DNA of 64,000 nt from Saxidomus purpurata (lineage: Eukaryota > Mollusca > Bivalvia > Venerida > Veneridae), in contig JAFMSR010000002.1 in assembly GCA_022818135.1 (NCBI GenBank), positions 20,847,085 to 20,911,084 on the forward strand, in the 5' to 3' direction. Of this stretch, positions 24,622-37,183 are shown one piece after another. Made by a program: the position numbers and the translations under genes. Below the pieces are notes generated by a model. That model was not told the DNA's origin. It did no database searches and saw only the letters and a list, made by a program, of their open reading frames with translations. Positions within the stretch are counted from its first letter, which is position 1. Each line of letters opens with the position of its first letter.

Positions 24622-25812
24622 TACATTTCTATGACCTAAAATGTTTTATGCAGGATAGGTTTGCAGCTTTGCTAATGCCGGATATATATTGATGTTTTCT
24701 TTTTTATTATAATAGATACTCAACATAAAATTGTGTATAAAGAGTTTGAGTGTTAATGCTTTTAATCGATCCCAGCGGGCCGGACATTTTCATTTCTGTG
24801 GTCTTCATTTATTGACTGTCTTTCGGCTGGCATTTGCTTGTCTTGTGTATATGTTGCCTCTTCGGCGTTTGTACGCACAAATGCTCTCTTCTCATTATCG
24901 TTTTTCATTTTGCCTTCATTTGATACTTGTGTTACCTGTTGCAGCAATTTTCCTGAACAATTTTTTGTCATGAGAAGCTGTTGCTCAGCTTAATCTGATT
25001 AAATTATATCTTCCTTTGAAGTTGGTTTTGTTTATTTCAGTCTCGATCATGTGCATAATACACATTTATAAAATGGACTCGTCCATCTTTCAATTTTGAC
25101 TGTTCCACTATTTCTTCAAAGGAATGCCGACTGAAAAATCATTGATTGAAAAGTGTAGATCATGATCAGACTGCATTGTTTGCAAGAAGAATAATTTACC
25201 ACCAGAGAGTAAAGGTTAAGTTTGTATTTAATTAGTTTTATCAGATGGATCTTTCCTGTAATAATGTTTTTTAAAAATTATTTTCGTGATATGATTAATA
25301 TATGCGTTTAAAATGCTTCTAATAATTGAACTGCATCGTCTTTAAATGAAATGAAAACTGTATGTAAAAATGATCTTATTTCTGTTGTTGTGATCTTGGT
25401 ATGATACACAGTCTATAGCGTTATCTGAAAACTTAATTATGCTAGAATTTTGTCTAAAACCTTCGTATAACGTTACGTGTAATGGGCATTAAAGAGATTC
25501 ATAAATGTTATAAACAGTTTAGCACATTATAAATAACAGAGCTTTATTATTGGAAATTTTAATGAAAACAACTGCCAATTGTGTTTTACATTATTGCTAT
25601 TGATGCCAACGTATCTAATTCTCTTACCAATAAATTGAAGCAACTGATTCTATTGATTCTATTTTTAACTCTTTAATCAACTTTTAACGTAAATTAACCT
25701 CTCGAAATAATAAAGATCCTATTAAATATATTGCATACCCAAATCACTGTTTAAGTTGAGTTTAAACTAATTATTGAGCTCTTTCAAGTTATTACAGGTT
25801 GTTGACTTCTGT

Positions 25813-25820
25813 TGACGTCA
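25813..25820. promoter_or_regulatory. Perfect CRE-like octamer upstream of the receptor
   Basis: TGACGTCA about 1.8 kb before the receptor start codon. CREB-type regulation of the receptor would be a guess; the site is only suggestive. Confidence 0.25.
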
Positions 25821-26192
25821 TTCGAATCCGTACTCCACTTTACCGCCTCTCTAATACCGTGTTCCGATGTATGGTATTTATGTTTCCTCTAAATAGCCAA
25901 TCATCAGTCCCTGAAGTCCTTGTTGAATTTCTTTAGATTGAAATTTCTTTCATGGAATTTCTAAAACATTCTAAGTTATTTCCTGTTTAAGTCGCAGTTA
26001 TGTTTATTAAAAGAAAACTGTCCATTTTAGAGATAGCTATGTATAAGTTTCAGTATCAAATCAAATTTAGCGACCGGGGTTTCTTAATTGTTAAAATTTG
26101 ATTGAATAAACTCTAACTTACTTAGTGTTTAACCTCATTTGACCTTTTGCATGGCCACCGACATGTATTGTGGCAGAGACGTCCGTGATTGT

Positions 26193-26255
26193 GGGCGGAG
26201 CTAAAGTGCTTTATATGTAGAGCGAACTCTTGATAAATTAAGTAATTTCAGTTGG
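26193..26255 (+). promoter_or_regulatory. Possible core promoter upstream of the receptor
   Basis: A GC box (GGGCGG, 26193-26198), a TATA-like TTTATAT (26210-26216) and an initiator-like TCAGTT (26248-26253) occur in order. The spacing from TATA to the initiator, about 38 bases, is longer than usual. A spliced 5' leader starting here would join the acceptor at 27536. All three elements are short, so this may be coincidence. Confidence 0.15.
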
Positions 26256-26839
26256 TAGTTTTAAAAGAGTAAGACGTTTATTTGAAAATCTGAGCGATTC
26301 GACTTTCACAATATTTCGTATGCAATTATAGCAGGAAATTATAAAAAAAGATGATCAACAAAAATGAAGCACAACAAATAAAGGGAGATAACTACAGAAA
26401 GAGACTTGAACCTTTATGTTTACAGTATTTTCACATGCAGATGTTATTCCTGAAATACTTAATGATGCTTTACCACGGTGTTCAGATAATATTGTTATAG
26501 CGCATGTTTGGAAGCTAATCAGTGTCGGCACGTGCACGCGTAGAATACTTTCATCGCGCTTTCAGAACGATGCTTTATTCCTCTGCCAAACTCTAAACTA
26601 GCAGTATTTTTCTCTATCAATTTATCGCGTAAAATTTGTTCTAACACATGTTAGTTTATCATCTCGAGATATTAGTCCAGAAAGGAATATTTGCTACATA
26701 AACGTAAAAAGCAAAGCATTCATTTCACAAACACAAAAATCAAAAGATCATTACTTTTTAGGCAAAAACATATAAGTTTTTATCCTGGTTCCTGTTCTGT
26801 AATATTTGTATTTATAAACATATAGTAAGCAACATTATA

Positions 26840-27019
26840 CAGTAAATTTCGTATAAAACGAATCTGGATATAGCGAAATTCACGATATAAGGAACATTTT
26901 TTTTGAACCCAATTTTACTCATCCTATATTTCGTATGAAATATATGGATATAACATCCTCCAGATATAAGGAAGAAATTTAAATGGTCCAAGTATGTTTA
27001 TTTCATACGGAGTTTACTG
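26840..27019. mobile_element. 180-bp pogo/Tigger-like MITE
   Basis: The element runs from CAGTAAATTTCGTATAAAAC to (reverse strand) CAGTAAACTCCGTATGAAAT and is flanked on both sides by TA. Internal ACGATATAAGGAAC and GATATAAGGAAG motifs are the decayed GATATAACGAAC pattern seen in pogo-type MITEs. It encodes nothing and depends on a transposase elsewhere. It lies about 580 bases upstream of the receptor start codon. Confidence 0.8.
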
Positions 27020-27600
27020 TATATATATATCATATAAAAAATCAAAAGTTTGAGCTAAATGTCCCGAAAACAACATACCTTAAAACATAATTCTGTAACG
27101 ACGAATACTTTTAATTCTTAAGTTGATGATTTTGTCATTGAATAAATTGAGTTATGAATCAACTGACTTGTGTTATATGTAACAGAGTTTGAACTAACTC
27201 GTTTAAGCTTTAATGTTTCCAGCGCCCATATGTATGACATCTGTCACCATGACAAACGTGAAACGAAATACCTCAAACACCTCTCATTATCGCTGGAACA
27301 TGTGATTCAGTTTTTTTCTATAAAAAGAACTGCGGTAACATATTTCTGGTATATTTAACGTTCAGTTTTTCTGGAAATAGTTCTCATAGTTATTCAGCGG
27401 GAGTTTTTGTTTTTATCTTCACCAGTACTTCTGTCTATATTAATCAGAAATGTATTGACAGATAAGAAGATACTGTTATATTGTCTCGATACATAACTCT
27501 AACTGTGATCTATAATTTATCTTGACTATGTTGCAGGTTCCAAGGGCTTTGCTTACGCATATTTCTTTTGGAAGAATACCAAAGCAATCCGTAGCCAATT

Positions 27601-28524
27601 ATGATTCGCTTGGGCAAGCACCGAAATATTTCCGCGTCAGTGGATTTTCCCGCGCAAAAAGCGCTGATAGAACTTTCTCTGCTAGAACGGAACCAAAAGT
27701 ATACAGTATTATCGGATAATGCAGACTTGAGCCGACGTAATGACAAGATGACGGAGCACCTACTGGAAAATTCAAGTTTTGAATTAAAAACGTGGATTAA
27801 CGAAAGTGTTTTTGAAAATTTTATTAATTCAAGCCGCAATCAAACGGATGATGATTTTATTCCATTAACAGCGCAGGATTATGTGCTGATTATTTTATAC
27901 AGCGTCACAACTTTCTTGGCAATAGCCGGAAACTCACTTGCGATTGTGATATTTACGAAAGGGAAAAGATCTAAAACGGATTTAAGACCTTTCTTAATCA
28001 ACTTAGCTGTGGCTGATTTAATTATGGCTATATTCTGTATACCATTTACTTTCACATATCAGTTACTGAATTCAAACTGGATATTTTCTAGACCCATGTG
28101 TCCTATCGTGATGTTTTTGCAAACTGTCTCCGTAACTGGAAGTGTCATAACAAACATGGTCATTGGGATCGACAGACTGTGTGCTATTGCATTTCCTTTA
28201 GTTGCAACGAGGAATAGGTCTTTACGTTATCGTTTGATTGTCGTATTCATTTGGGTAGTATCCGTGGCTTTTGCAGGGGTCCAACTGAAAGTTGGAGATA
28301 CACAATACGACCCGGAGACTGGTTACACCCATTGCAATGAAAACTGGCCCAGAGAAGAACTGGCAATGTTTTACACAATTCTAGTATTAATTTTGACTTA
28401 TTTGGTACCGGTTATTATTTTAACTGTAACATACAGTATTGTAGGGTATATATTGTGGAAGCGCAACCTGCCAGGAAACGCTGACGCAATTCGGGATAAA
28501 GTACAGCTGAATTCAAAGGTCAAG
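27601..28524 (+). CDS. Rhodopsin-class neuropeptide GPCR, 5' coding exon (TM1-TM5)
   Basis: This exon encodes the N-terminal 308 residues of a class A G-protein-coupled receptor for a peptide, acting at the plasma membrane. The extracellular tail (to about residue 92) has four N-glycosylation sites (N57, N67, N76, N80). TM1 is about 94-118 (G-N111), TM2 130-154 (LAVAD139), TM3 168-194 with C168 and D191-R192-L193, TM4 210-228 (W218), TM5 258-285 (P270, Y278). C246 in loop 2, in the context CNENWP, should bond to C168. The CNENWP loop and the LWKRNLPGNAD block after TM5 recall tachykinin, NPFF and RYamide receptors; the ligand cannot be named. The exon ends after K308 at AAG|GTAAGC, phase 0. 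TM6, TM7 and the C-tail must be in later exons, which I did not find. An in-frame stop at 27592 fixes the frame; start could be M1 (27601) or M50 (27748), and M50 gives a more ordinary tail. A likely acceptor, TTGCAG, ends at 27536. Confidence 0.93.
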
Positions 28525-28530
28525 GTAAGC
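28525..28530 (+). other. Splice donor of the receptor exon
   Basis: GTAAGC directly after AAG. Translation past it gives eight more residues and a stop at 28552, breaking GPCR homology, so splicing here is strongly favoured over a truncated protein. Confidence 0.85.
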
Positions 28531-28747
28531 ACATCGCTTTTTTATTACATTTGACGATGAAAAAATATAATATAATAATATTCTGATAGTGTCCTGAACA
28601 ACAGATGTTGTCAAACACACAGGTAAAATTATAGGTAAAATTCGATATTTCTACTATTATAACGTTTACATAAACAAGGTATCCTTCATACTTAGTTTTA
28701 AAAGGTATATGTACGTAAGTACAATATAGTCTTGATGTATCACAAAA

Positions 28748-28808
28748 GACGTGTAGCGTAGTGGCTAAATCGGCTTGGTATCACAAGTTCGAGTCGTGGG
28801 TGTGTAAC
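28748..28808 (+). repeat. tRNA-like SINE relic
   Basis: TAGCGTAGTGGCTAAATCGG resembles an A box region and AAGTTCGAGTCGTGG a B box, but they are only about 20 bases apart, so the middle has been deleted. Confidence 0.5.
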
Positions 28809-29355
28809 ATTTTTCAGTTTTTACATCCATGTTAGTCTTTTAACTATCTATGAAATGCACGTGTTTTTATTCGAACTAAACTCAGAAATTTGTCTATAGA
28901 GGGTAGAAAAGAAAAATTCGAAAAATAAAAGACGTGTGATAAAGATAATGAAATAAATGTTATGCTGTACAGAAAAAAGAAAGAAAGAAATATATTAAAT
29001 GACCAACAATGAATAACAATAGTGATGATAAGAAATATATTAAATTAAGATATAATGATAAATAAAAAGTACAATGGTAATGAAAAAAATTCATACAGGC
29101 TACTCGTTGTATTCCGGCGACAATGCATAAATTGGTCCGAATTCAGACACCTTATACCATTACGCCATGGCAACCATGTGCGCTGTTCTTTATCTAATAT
29201 ACCTATAACAGTATTAATCATAATACTATTTCCTTACCTAAAATGTTGAAATGGGATTTTCCGATACTAGTACCGTTATCGAATTGGATCTATATATCAC
29301 CATTTTTAAACAACTGAACAATGATCCACTAAATAGGCGTGCAATAAATCTTTTG

Positions 29356-29474
29356 TTATTTGGCACCAGAATAACTTGTACCCGGCTTCCGGCAAGTGAT
29401 ATAACCTTTGTAGACAGTGAAGATTACGATCAGCATGAACATCACAGTCAGTATGTTTTTTTCCACTGAGCATC
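29356..29474 (-). CDS. Candidate terminal exon with one membrane segment, doubtful
   Basis: On the minus strand, after an acceptor-like TTTGTTTCTACATAG, a frame of 39 residues reads CSVEKN, then a hydrophobic stretch ILTVMFMLIVIFTVY, then KGYITCRKPGTSYSGAK and a TAA stop at 29356. This is the layout of a C-terminal membrane anchor with a short basic cytoplasmic tail. The exon would begin in phase 1. I found no partner exon further upstream on that strand and recognise no family. It is short enough to be accidental. Confidence 0.15.
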
Positions 29475-29610
29475 CTATGTAGAAACAAATGTTACTGTCC
29501 GACTTTATGTACAAGAAGTGAAATTCACTTCTTTAAAATCTCGCAAAATGAAAAAGAAAACAAAAAGCACATAATAAACTAAAATACTGATCATAGACGG
29601 ATGGTATTAT

Positions 29611-29670
29611 ATTTGAAACATCAGTGACTGTAATATTATTATTTGAAACATCTGTGACTGTAATATTGTT
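29611..29670 (+). repeat. Two-copy 30-bp tandem repeat
   Basis: 29611-29640 and 29641-29670 differ at two positions; each contains ATTTGAAACATC and GTGACTGTAATATT. Confidence 0.9.
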
Positions 29671-29674
29671 ATCA

Positions 29675-30747
29675 TCAGTGAACATTTTTGTCTACTCCCC
29701 CAGATACTGTCTGTGCGGTGCAATTTTACAGTTTGCAACGGTTATACCTGCCACTGTATAATCATTACTATTTGCAATTATAGGAAGTAGATATCAAACG
29801 AGATTATCATCCTGTATCAAAACAATCTCTGTAGCAATATTACACCCTTCTGTCTTGTTCTTATGCTTAAAACATTACGTTAACTTAAACATCAATTTGT
29901 TTTTTTCTAATCAATTGAACTTTAAATCTGTCAAGCAGATAAAACATCTCAGTGCGCCGGTTTTTAAAGATTATAATCATGTTTCGTGAATATTTGTTAA
30001 AATAGAAAGTCCTTACTCTTGAAATGTCTTTCATCGGTGATACAGTGATTTGCAGATCGTTTATACTAAAGTGTTTAAATAGTCACTATAACAAAATGTG
30101 TATAAATTTGATAATAATATATGATGGTATATCAAAAGGTATCATGTAGATCAATGATTTGGCAGCCCAATGTCTGAAACGTTCGGTACTGCAAAATATT
30201 TTCAGAATCAAAATCTGATGTAAAGAAGACTGTCTTGTAATATAGTATCATGTCATCAATTTGTGAACGAGGCTTGCATCTACTGGTATATCTACCCAAT
30301 ATACAAAAAAAAATTGTTTGCATTTTATAAACCATTCCCTGCTTGAGGGAAACAATTTCTGATTGACGGCACCGTGTCACACACCTGTCTTCAACTTATT
30401 CTATGATCTTACATGTGCAATGATAGACACGAAACAATCCTAACCATATAGCAGGGACCAACGTATAAATATACAATGAAAATTTTGGGTATAGGGTGTT
30501 ACCAATAGCTTAAGAGTCTTTTTCAAAAATTGAAGACATGCAAGAAAAGTTGTTACATGTAACCTTTTCTTTTCATTATCTTGAGTACGATCATTTGTTG
30601 ATTGATTTGTTAAGAGATTGAAAAGACCTTTGCAAAAATGTGTAGGTTTACTCATTTTCAAAACACAATAAACAGATAATATACGAAGAGATTTTGGCGA
30701 ATGTCAGGCGCTACCTTAAGTCAAACCAGGATTATATTACTTGTTTA
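29675..30747. other. Intron or intergenic, nothing recognised
   Basis: Searched on the + strand for a TM6/TM7 receptor exon (C-W-x-P and N-P-x-x-Y codon patterns) without success; no other gene seen. Confidence 0.45.
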
Positions 30748-30957
30748 GTTTATACTAATTTATTTATTCTCGATTGCGAAACAAGTTATTACAACTTACA
30801 TAAATCGCTCTCGAGACTCATTCCAGATGGATCAACCTCGAATCGTTAGAGGCAATGTGAAACGATTTGTGTTTCTACACTACCGACTGTATGTAAGACA
30901 CGAACCGGGGCCCTTCGATCCTGAGGCAAATGCCCCACCCCCCCCCCCCCGCCGCAA
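30748..30957 (-). repeat. SINE, reverse orientation, with poly-G insertion
   Basis: On the minus strand the head (GGGGCATTTGCCTCAGGATC, then GAAGGGCCCCGGTTCG) and the tail (GAGTCTCGAGAGCGATT, CGATTGCGAAACAAG on the + strand) match the SINE at 46463-46707. The first part of the head is replaced by a run of 13 G (C at 30938-30950 on the + strand). Confidence 0.8.
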
Positions 30958-33614
30958 TCTAATATTTGAATTTTATTCAATATCAAAGTGCGACTACAGC
31001 AAAATGTTAGCACGTTTTTAATGACTTATAAAACCAAAACAAATTTGATTTTATTAATATCAAACCTAAAGTGCAGATTTATTGCCTCTTGTGTAAAATC
31101 ACCTGCTGCAGAAAGTTGAATGATGTAATAAGCATCAGCATTTACGAATGTTAAATACATTTTCAAAAGACAATCTCTGTGCGCTGCACTCCAGGGCAAA
31201 CGATAATATTTTTACTTTGAATGCATAACCTTTTGTACCTCAGAAAAGCGCTTGCTTTCAAAAGTGAACAAACTTTAGTGAGCAGATATATATTTTTATA
31301 ATTGATATTTTAATAAGTTTCTATGAACAGCTTCTTCTGGATAAATCAGACGATATATGTCAGAAGTAGAGAGACTGCAAATCCTGTACTTAATAACTTT
31401 CAAAACGCAACCAGGGATGCAATGCGATAGATATTTTGTCGTAATTGCAAGTGTAATTTGGAAAATTCAGAAACACCTTGCTATTTAGCAATTCCTTGGT
31501 TTATTCAACAAGTTCATTACAAAATGCAAGCATAAATTCATTTGTAAACGTCAACTATTTTGCAATAAATAGCAATTTTACTCACTGTTTAAAATTTATG
31601 ACGTATTAATAATGTTGCGTTACAATAACTAGGTATATCAATAAAAATAAGTAGATTAATGTATGAGTTATTTTATACAAAAGCCTAAAGGTATTGACAC
31701 TAATAACATGTATTCTTTATCCATGGTGTCACGGACTTAAAAACAAAATGTATATGCAAATATAGGTCCGTGATGTTGCGACATAAACAAAGGTAGTAGA
31801 TTATTGGAGATGCCATGATATATTAGTTTTCTAATGGACATTTTATTTGTAAACATTATGTCGCTTTAAAATTTTTAATCTTGGAGGTCTGACTTAAAAA
31901 TCTTTAATGATTTTTGAAGAAATCATTTACTTAAGACATCAAAACACATACGAATAAAAGACTTGCTCTGTACGAAGTATGTGCTAAGAAAATAACACAA
32001 ATCCCTGTCACAGACAACAGTTTGATTTATTGAGATAACATGTGCAGAGTACCTGGGGAACGACAGGCTGTGATTATTAATTTCTACAAAAAAATAAATG
32101 CCCATTATAAGCAATAGAAGAAGATATTCAACCTTTAAAGGGCAGCGATCACTTTGGATGTTTTCATAACACTTGGCATTTGCATTACTAAGAAAAATAT
32201 TTTAACGGTCACTTTGTAAATTTGAATAAATTTGAGAGTGAGTGTTTTATATATAGTGCAATATCCTTTTCAATGATTTTGTATAACATAACAATAGTGC
32301 CAGTTCTGAAAATGTTATATAAGTAAATTCATTTTTCTTACTATGAATTCACATTGATCATGAGGCTTTACACTTTTGTTAAAAAAGGCAGCAATATTAT
32401 CTTAACATGGTTACATCTGTAATATTCTTTTACCGAATAACATATGAATTTATTCTTGGAATTTTTTAGGAGTCTATTTCTATTGCGTTTAACCACAGGT
32501 AAAACTGTTGCTGTTTTCTTTACTTCTTGGCAAAGATTGTCACATTTTTGGCTAAAATAGCAAGTGTTTGTCTGTTTGATTTTACTACAAGGGTATGTTG
32601 CCACGCTTAATTTCTCGTATTGTTATTTGAAGATACTTGAAGATACAGGCAATTAACGAATTATCAAAAATCACCTCTGGCAGAAAATTACCGTACATAT
32701 TTGAAACTTTTTAATATGGAGCTACATAATTACCTTACATATGTCGATTTAAATCACATTTTCGCTGTGGGAAATTACTCCAAAGAAGTGCACTTTATTT
32801 GACGTGGTACTACAAAGGCGGGAAATCTTGAGGGACATAGTTTCATATGTTAATTGTAGAATCCGAGGCTTCATGGTCTTACAGTTATATATTGAATATT
32901 ATGCAACAGACATGTTCTTGTTATTATTAATAGAATATGATTGAATATGTGTTTGTTCTTTTAATATATTTTTTACCTAACACTGACTGTATTAAGCAAT
33001 TCAGTAAGTATGTAGACCTGCTCTTCTTATGATTACTCAACCGTCTGCACATATGGTCATACGTGTCACACTGCAAGATTCATGTTTTTATCAACGTTTT
33101 ATTGCATCAACTCAAGACTGTTTAAAGGCATAAACGCTACAGCTAGAGTCTCGCGCAACTTTGTTTATAAACAGATTTGCAAGAGTGTCATGATTTGTGG
33201 TTAATAGTATTTGCAGCTCGTATGAACATATCTCAGTAACGTCTGCTTGCACACCATATCATAAAAAAACACACTATATCCCTTGCGTGTTATGACATCT
33301 TATTTATTTTGTGTGGAGAAAATGTACGCTATGTCTGCAGTCATCTTATCATATAAATTTAGGATCGCTGTAGCATAAAATAAGACTTTGCAGAGGACGG
33401 AGATTTATTATTTTCACACCCAATGATTCTTTGAAGCCGTTCTGTCCGTGTTATAATGCTAGAATATTGGCAGGAATGGATGATATATATATGTAGCCCA
33501 ATCTGCGACACATCCAGTTAAGGGGAACCAGAAATAAAGATATATAGCTATTGTTATTTAAGCTTTGACTTTAATGACAAATATGAAATCTTGAAATACA
33601 ATGACGCCCTCATT
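30958..33614. other. Intron or intergenic, nothing recognised
   Basis: AT-rich; only short chance frames; no RNA gene or repeat defined. Confidence 0.5.
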
Positions 33615-33684
33615 ACACGTGTACTGCATGCTAATTTACCCGTGTGCTGTATGCTAAATTACACATGTACTGTATGCTAAATTT
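33615..33684 (+). repeat. Three-copy tandem repeat, about 23 bp
   Basis: Units of the form ACACGTGTACTGTATGCTAAATT, diverged from one another. Confidence 0.8.
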
Positions 33685-36600
33685 ACGATAGGGACACATC
33701 ATAAGGAAGAAAAATATTAAAATTAGAATATTTTTGTTGCATGTAATAGGTAATAGACTCTGTTTTCGTCAAAAATTCAACATAATTGCAATACGTATGT
33801 ATCTAGATTTCTATATAACTGGTATTAAATATAATGCTTCGTTACCGCTGCTAGTATGTTAAAGACGTATTTCTTTTGAACTGGCAAAACTATATTCTAA
33901 AAGAGTCAAAGAAGATTGCAGTATCGCACCAATATACAATGTACAACATTGTATTGTGAAAAGGTTTATGTCACAGAGTTTATTACAGTGACGTAACAAA
34001 TACCTACCAACTTTAATAAAAAATTAATAACTTATACACAAAGTCTTATATCAGTACGAAGATAGTCAAATATAACTGTAAAATTTTACAAACAAGCCGC
34101 ACCTATTGTGGACACTGTTATAAACATCATGTAATTAGTGAAAGTGCTTCTGTCACACAATTTTCTAATTCAGTATTTAATTACAAATACATGGTATCGT
34201 ATGACATTCACTTTTGTCGGCTTAATTTTTGTTAAGCTTGACAGTATCTCCAAGGGTTTGTGTAATTAGGTACCCGTTATCTTATAGGTAACGAGGATGA
34301 AAGACACTACTGGGCAAAGCGGTATCTTTTGCGTCGTTAGAAATTGCTTTTACCAGTGTCCATACAGTTTCAATCAATATTCTCAGTTACTGCGGAAGTA
34401 GATAAAAGAGTATTTTCAAAATTGGAAAAGGTCTCAAAACAGCTTTTGTTGTCCTGAAAGCCGTTTGAAGTCTTATTTATACTTATGTCTTGTCCTCTTT
34501 TATCAAAGACTACGATTTAAAAAAAGTCAGCTGTTTGTAAATTAATTTCAAGTTAAACGCTTTTACTATGGGGATGTTGCTAGTTTTGAAAATAAATGTG
34601 GAGAAGCCGCAGTCAATATCTGACGTACCAGACGTACTATATACACCCGAACTTCTTTATTTATTCATTTTATTACGTTTTTAAGATTGTTAATGTAATT
34701 TGCCACATCAGAGTGACAAGTACCGGATATGTCAACTTAATCTTGTTACCAGCTTCCCTTCTGCAATGTTACTGCAGTTGCAGACGATATTTGATTTGTT
34801 TAACCAGTTGGATGGATTGGATGAATCAATATAACCAGCGACGACATGGGCATTAACGTTAACCGTGTGTTAAACTCATATTGATGAGGTATTAATACTC
34901 ACAGACATTTCAACGACGAAAAACAGTTGCATATCATTAGACGAAATAAGACATGGGCGAAAGAAGCCGTCTTCAGTCGTAATTATATGATCTTGTAAGG
35001 ATTTCCCATTTATTGATGCACTTCAAAATTGTCTGCGTTAGTGTCGGTCTTTTTTATTCTCAGTAATCAACTGAATAATCTGTAAACAATGAAGACAACA
35101 ATAATGATAATAATTACAAATGATAAAATGAAAAAAGAGAGTCTTACTGAGAAGGGTACTGATTTAGGATCCAAAATTTGGAGCTTCTGTTATGAAAAGT
35201 TTCCGGCTAAAACACACGTTTTACATCATTACAGGAAAAAGAGTGCAATGATAAACATGTTTACAGGAGGTCGGCGAAAATGCGCAGTTAGTACATATGT
35301 CTGTGGAAATAACAGGAAATATAGCTTGCAATAAAAGAAACTCGATTAAAGGTAAAATAAATAAGGAACAAAAAGCACAAAAAATCAATTGATTCTTCAA
35401 TAAATACGGTTAAGTAAGGTCCAGCTTGTCCATCCTGTTTTTTGTGTGTTGTACTTATTCACAGCATATATTCAGATAAGTAAAGAGTGTCATACCAGTC
35501 TCATACTTAGATAGATAGATAAAAATGTCATAAAATATAACACAAAGTTAAAATAATGTATCAAAGCTAATACAAGTCTGAATTAATAGAATGCTTCTGT
35601 TTTCAACTGGAAAAATCAGATTAGAAATTGTTGAACGTTTTCCACAAAACACTGAAACTGTGTTGCGCTTAACAACGTCACGTTTCAAAAGTAGTAAATT
35701 CAAATTCGAAAATATGATTTATATCGGCTTACTTTAAAACTTAGAGGTACTGTAGAGACTATTAAGACCTGCCAAGTGTCTTCGTTGGAGGCAGTCTATC
35801 TAGAGGATGTAAAGGAACATCATCTTTATAAATCAACTGTTTTTCATTTAACTATTCATGGATACTTAAAACTGTTTCGATAGAAGATTGTATCTATTAG
35901 TTTTACAGTTTGTAAATAAACTCATTAATTTTTCACTTTATCTTCTAGTTTAACTGTGGTACGCAATCAATCAGACTTCATCAAGAAACAAAACCTATAC
36001 AGAGGGTGTTAGGATTTACAATTACCTTTCTCAAAAGCAATGGCGAAGCCATTAAAATCTTAGAACAGTGTCAGGAAATATTTCATAAACCTATTTAGTC
36101 ATTAAATAAATGACAAAAAAAAAACGATATTATTTACTTGAATTTCATTTTTTATCCGACATTTCCAATAGAAAGTATTTCTTCCAAAATTTAGATGTTT
36201 GTTGCAGTTGTTCTGTTACTGCAGATGGACAATGTTTATGAAGTCTATTGTAATGGAATGAAGGTTTTTGTCGTGATATAATGCTATACAATTGTTGTGC
36301 TTGGGTGGTCAATAAGCTGTAGAGGTTCCAAACATCATTTATGCTAGAATGCCACAAACAGATATACACAAAAGTCATTGATGTGTTAAATACGTATAAA
36401 GTATCCCAAATCATTTTCTCTCATGTTAGTATACGAATTAGAAATAAGAATAAGAAACGGTGACGCTATTCTTTCTTATGGAGTCGACGCATGCGCAAAC
36501 GATTGACCGCTATCTGAATAATGCACTATGTATTGTTTAATGAACATAAGTAACTTAGTTATCCGACATAAATTAGATACAGAACACCTCTCTCATTCAT

Positions 36601-36952
36601 ATGATTTTAATAAAACCGTCGTTTGGTGCAATCGTGATGCTGTTTTAGACTGAGTTGCCAAAAGAACGTGCTATTTAGTAAACAAAAGTGACAACATTTA
36701 CATTTTTGCAGGCAGAAACGCCAGATTCTGAGATATTAAGGTCAACTGCGTTTTTCTGAGAATCAACTCAACTAAATGTTTCTTTGAAAGAATCTTTTAC
36801 ATCTCCCGAGATAAAAGCTATTTACGTCAACTGTTGTGAGATATCAAGGTTTTTAATTCTTTTAAAGAAAATTTCAAGGTGTCTGTACTTTCGTTGTATT
36901 TTAATTTATCGTTCATGTAGTATCTCTGTTACAAAATCCATACAATACACTG
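33685..36952. other. Intron or intergenic, nothing convincing
   Basis: An 81-codon ATG frame at 35089-35334 is hydrophilic with no recognisable domain. A segment at 35749-35770 resembles the TIR of the 24445 MITE but lacks a partner end. No other signal. Confidence 0.4.
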
Positions 36953-37027
36953 TACCACAATATGAATACAATATACAAATGTTCCACCATATGAATACAA
37001 TATACATGTACCACCATATGAATACAA
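36953..37027 (+). repeat. Three-copy tandem repeat, about 25 bp
   Basis: Units share CCACCATATGAATACAATAT; the first is slightly diverged. Confidence 0.85.
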
Positions 37028-37147
37028 CTTCTGGCATATCGACTTAAAAATGAATTCACAAGGCTTATAGATTATAGGGTATTTCTTAAAGAGTGGAAGG
37101 TGATATTGGTAAACTATATCTGCTCCTGATACGTTGTTTTAAGATTG

Positions 37148-37183
37148 AATATACATGTACTTCTTTGGACGTACATGTATATT
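37148..37183. repeat. Perfect 13-bp hairpin
   Basis: AATATACATGTAC (37148-37160) and GTACATGTATATT (37171-37183) are exact inverted copies around a 10-base loop. Confidence 0.85.

Noticed and set aside
24731..24973. Overlapping + (80-codon, hydrophobic) and minus (69-codon, hydrophilic) open frames in a less AT-rich patch
   Set aside because: No recognisable domain in either, no convincing splice context, and both frames being open is expected where GC content is higher.
27510..27839. 109-codon minus frame
   Set aside because: It is antisense to the receptor exon, which has clear GPCR motifs; it is a shadow.
35089..35334. 81-codon ATG frame
   Set aside because: Low-complexity start, no domain, length within chance for this base composition.
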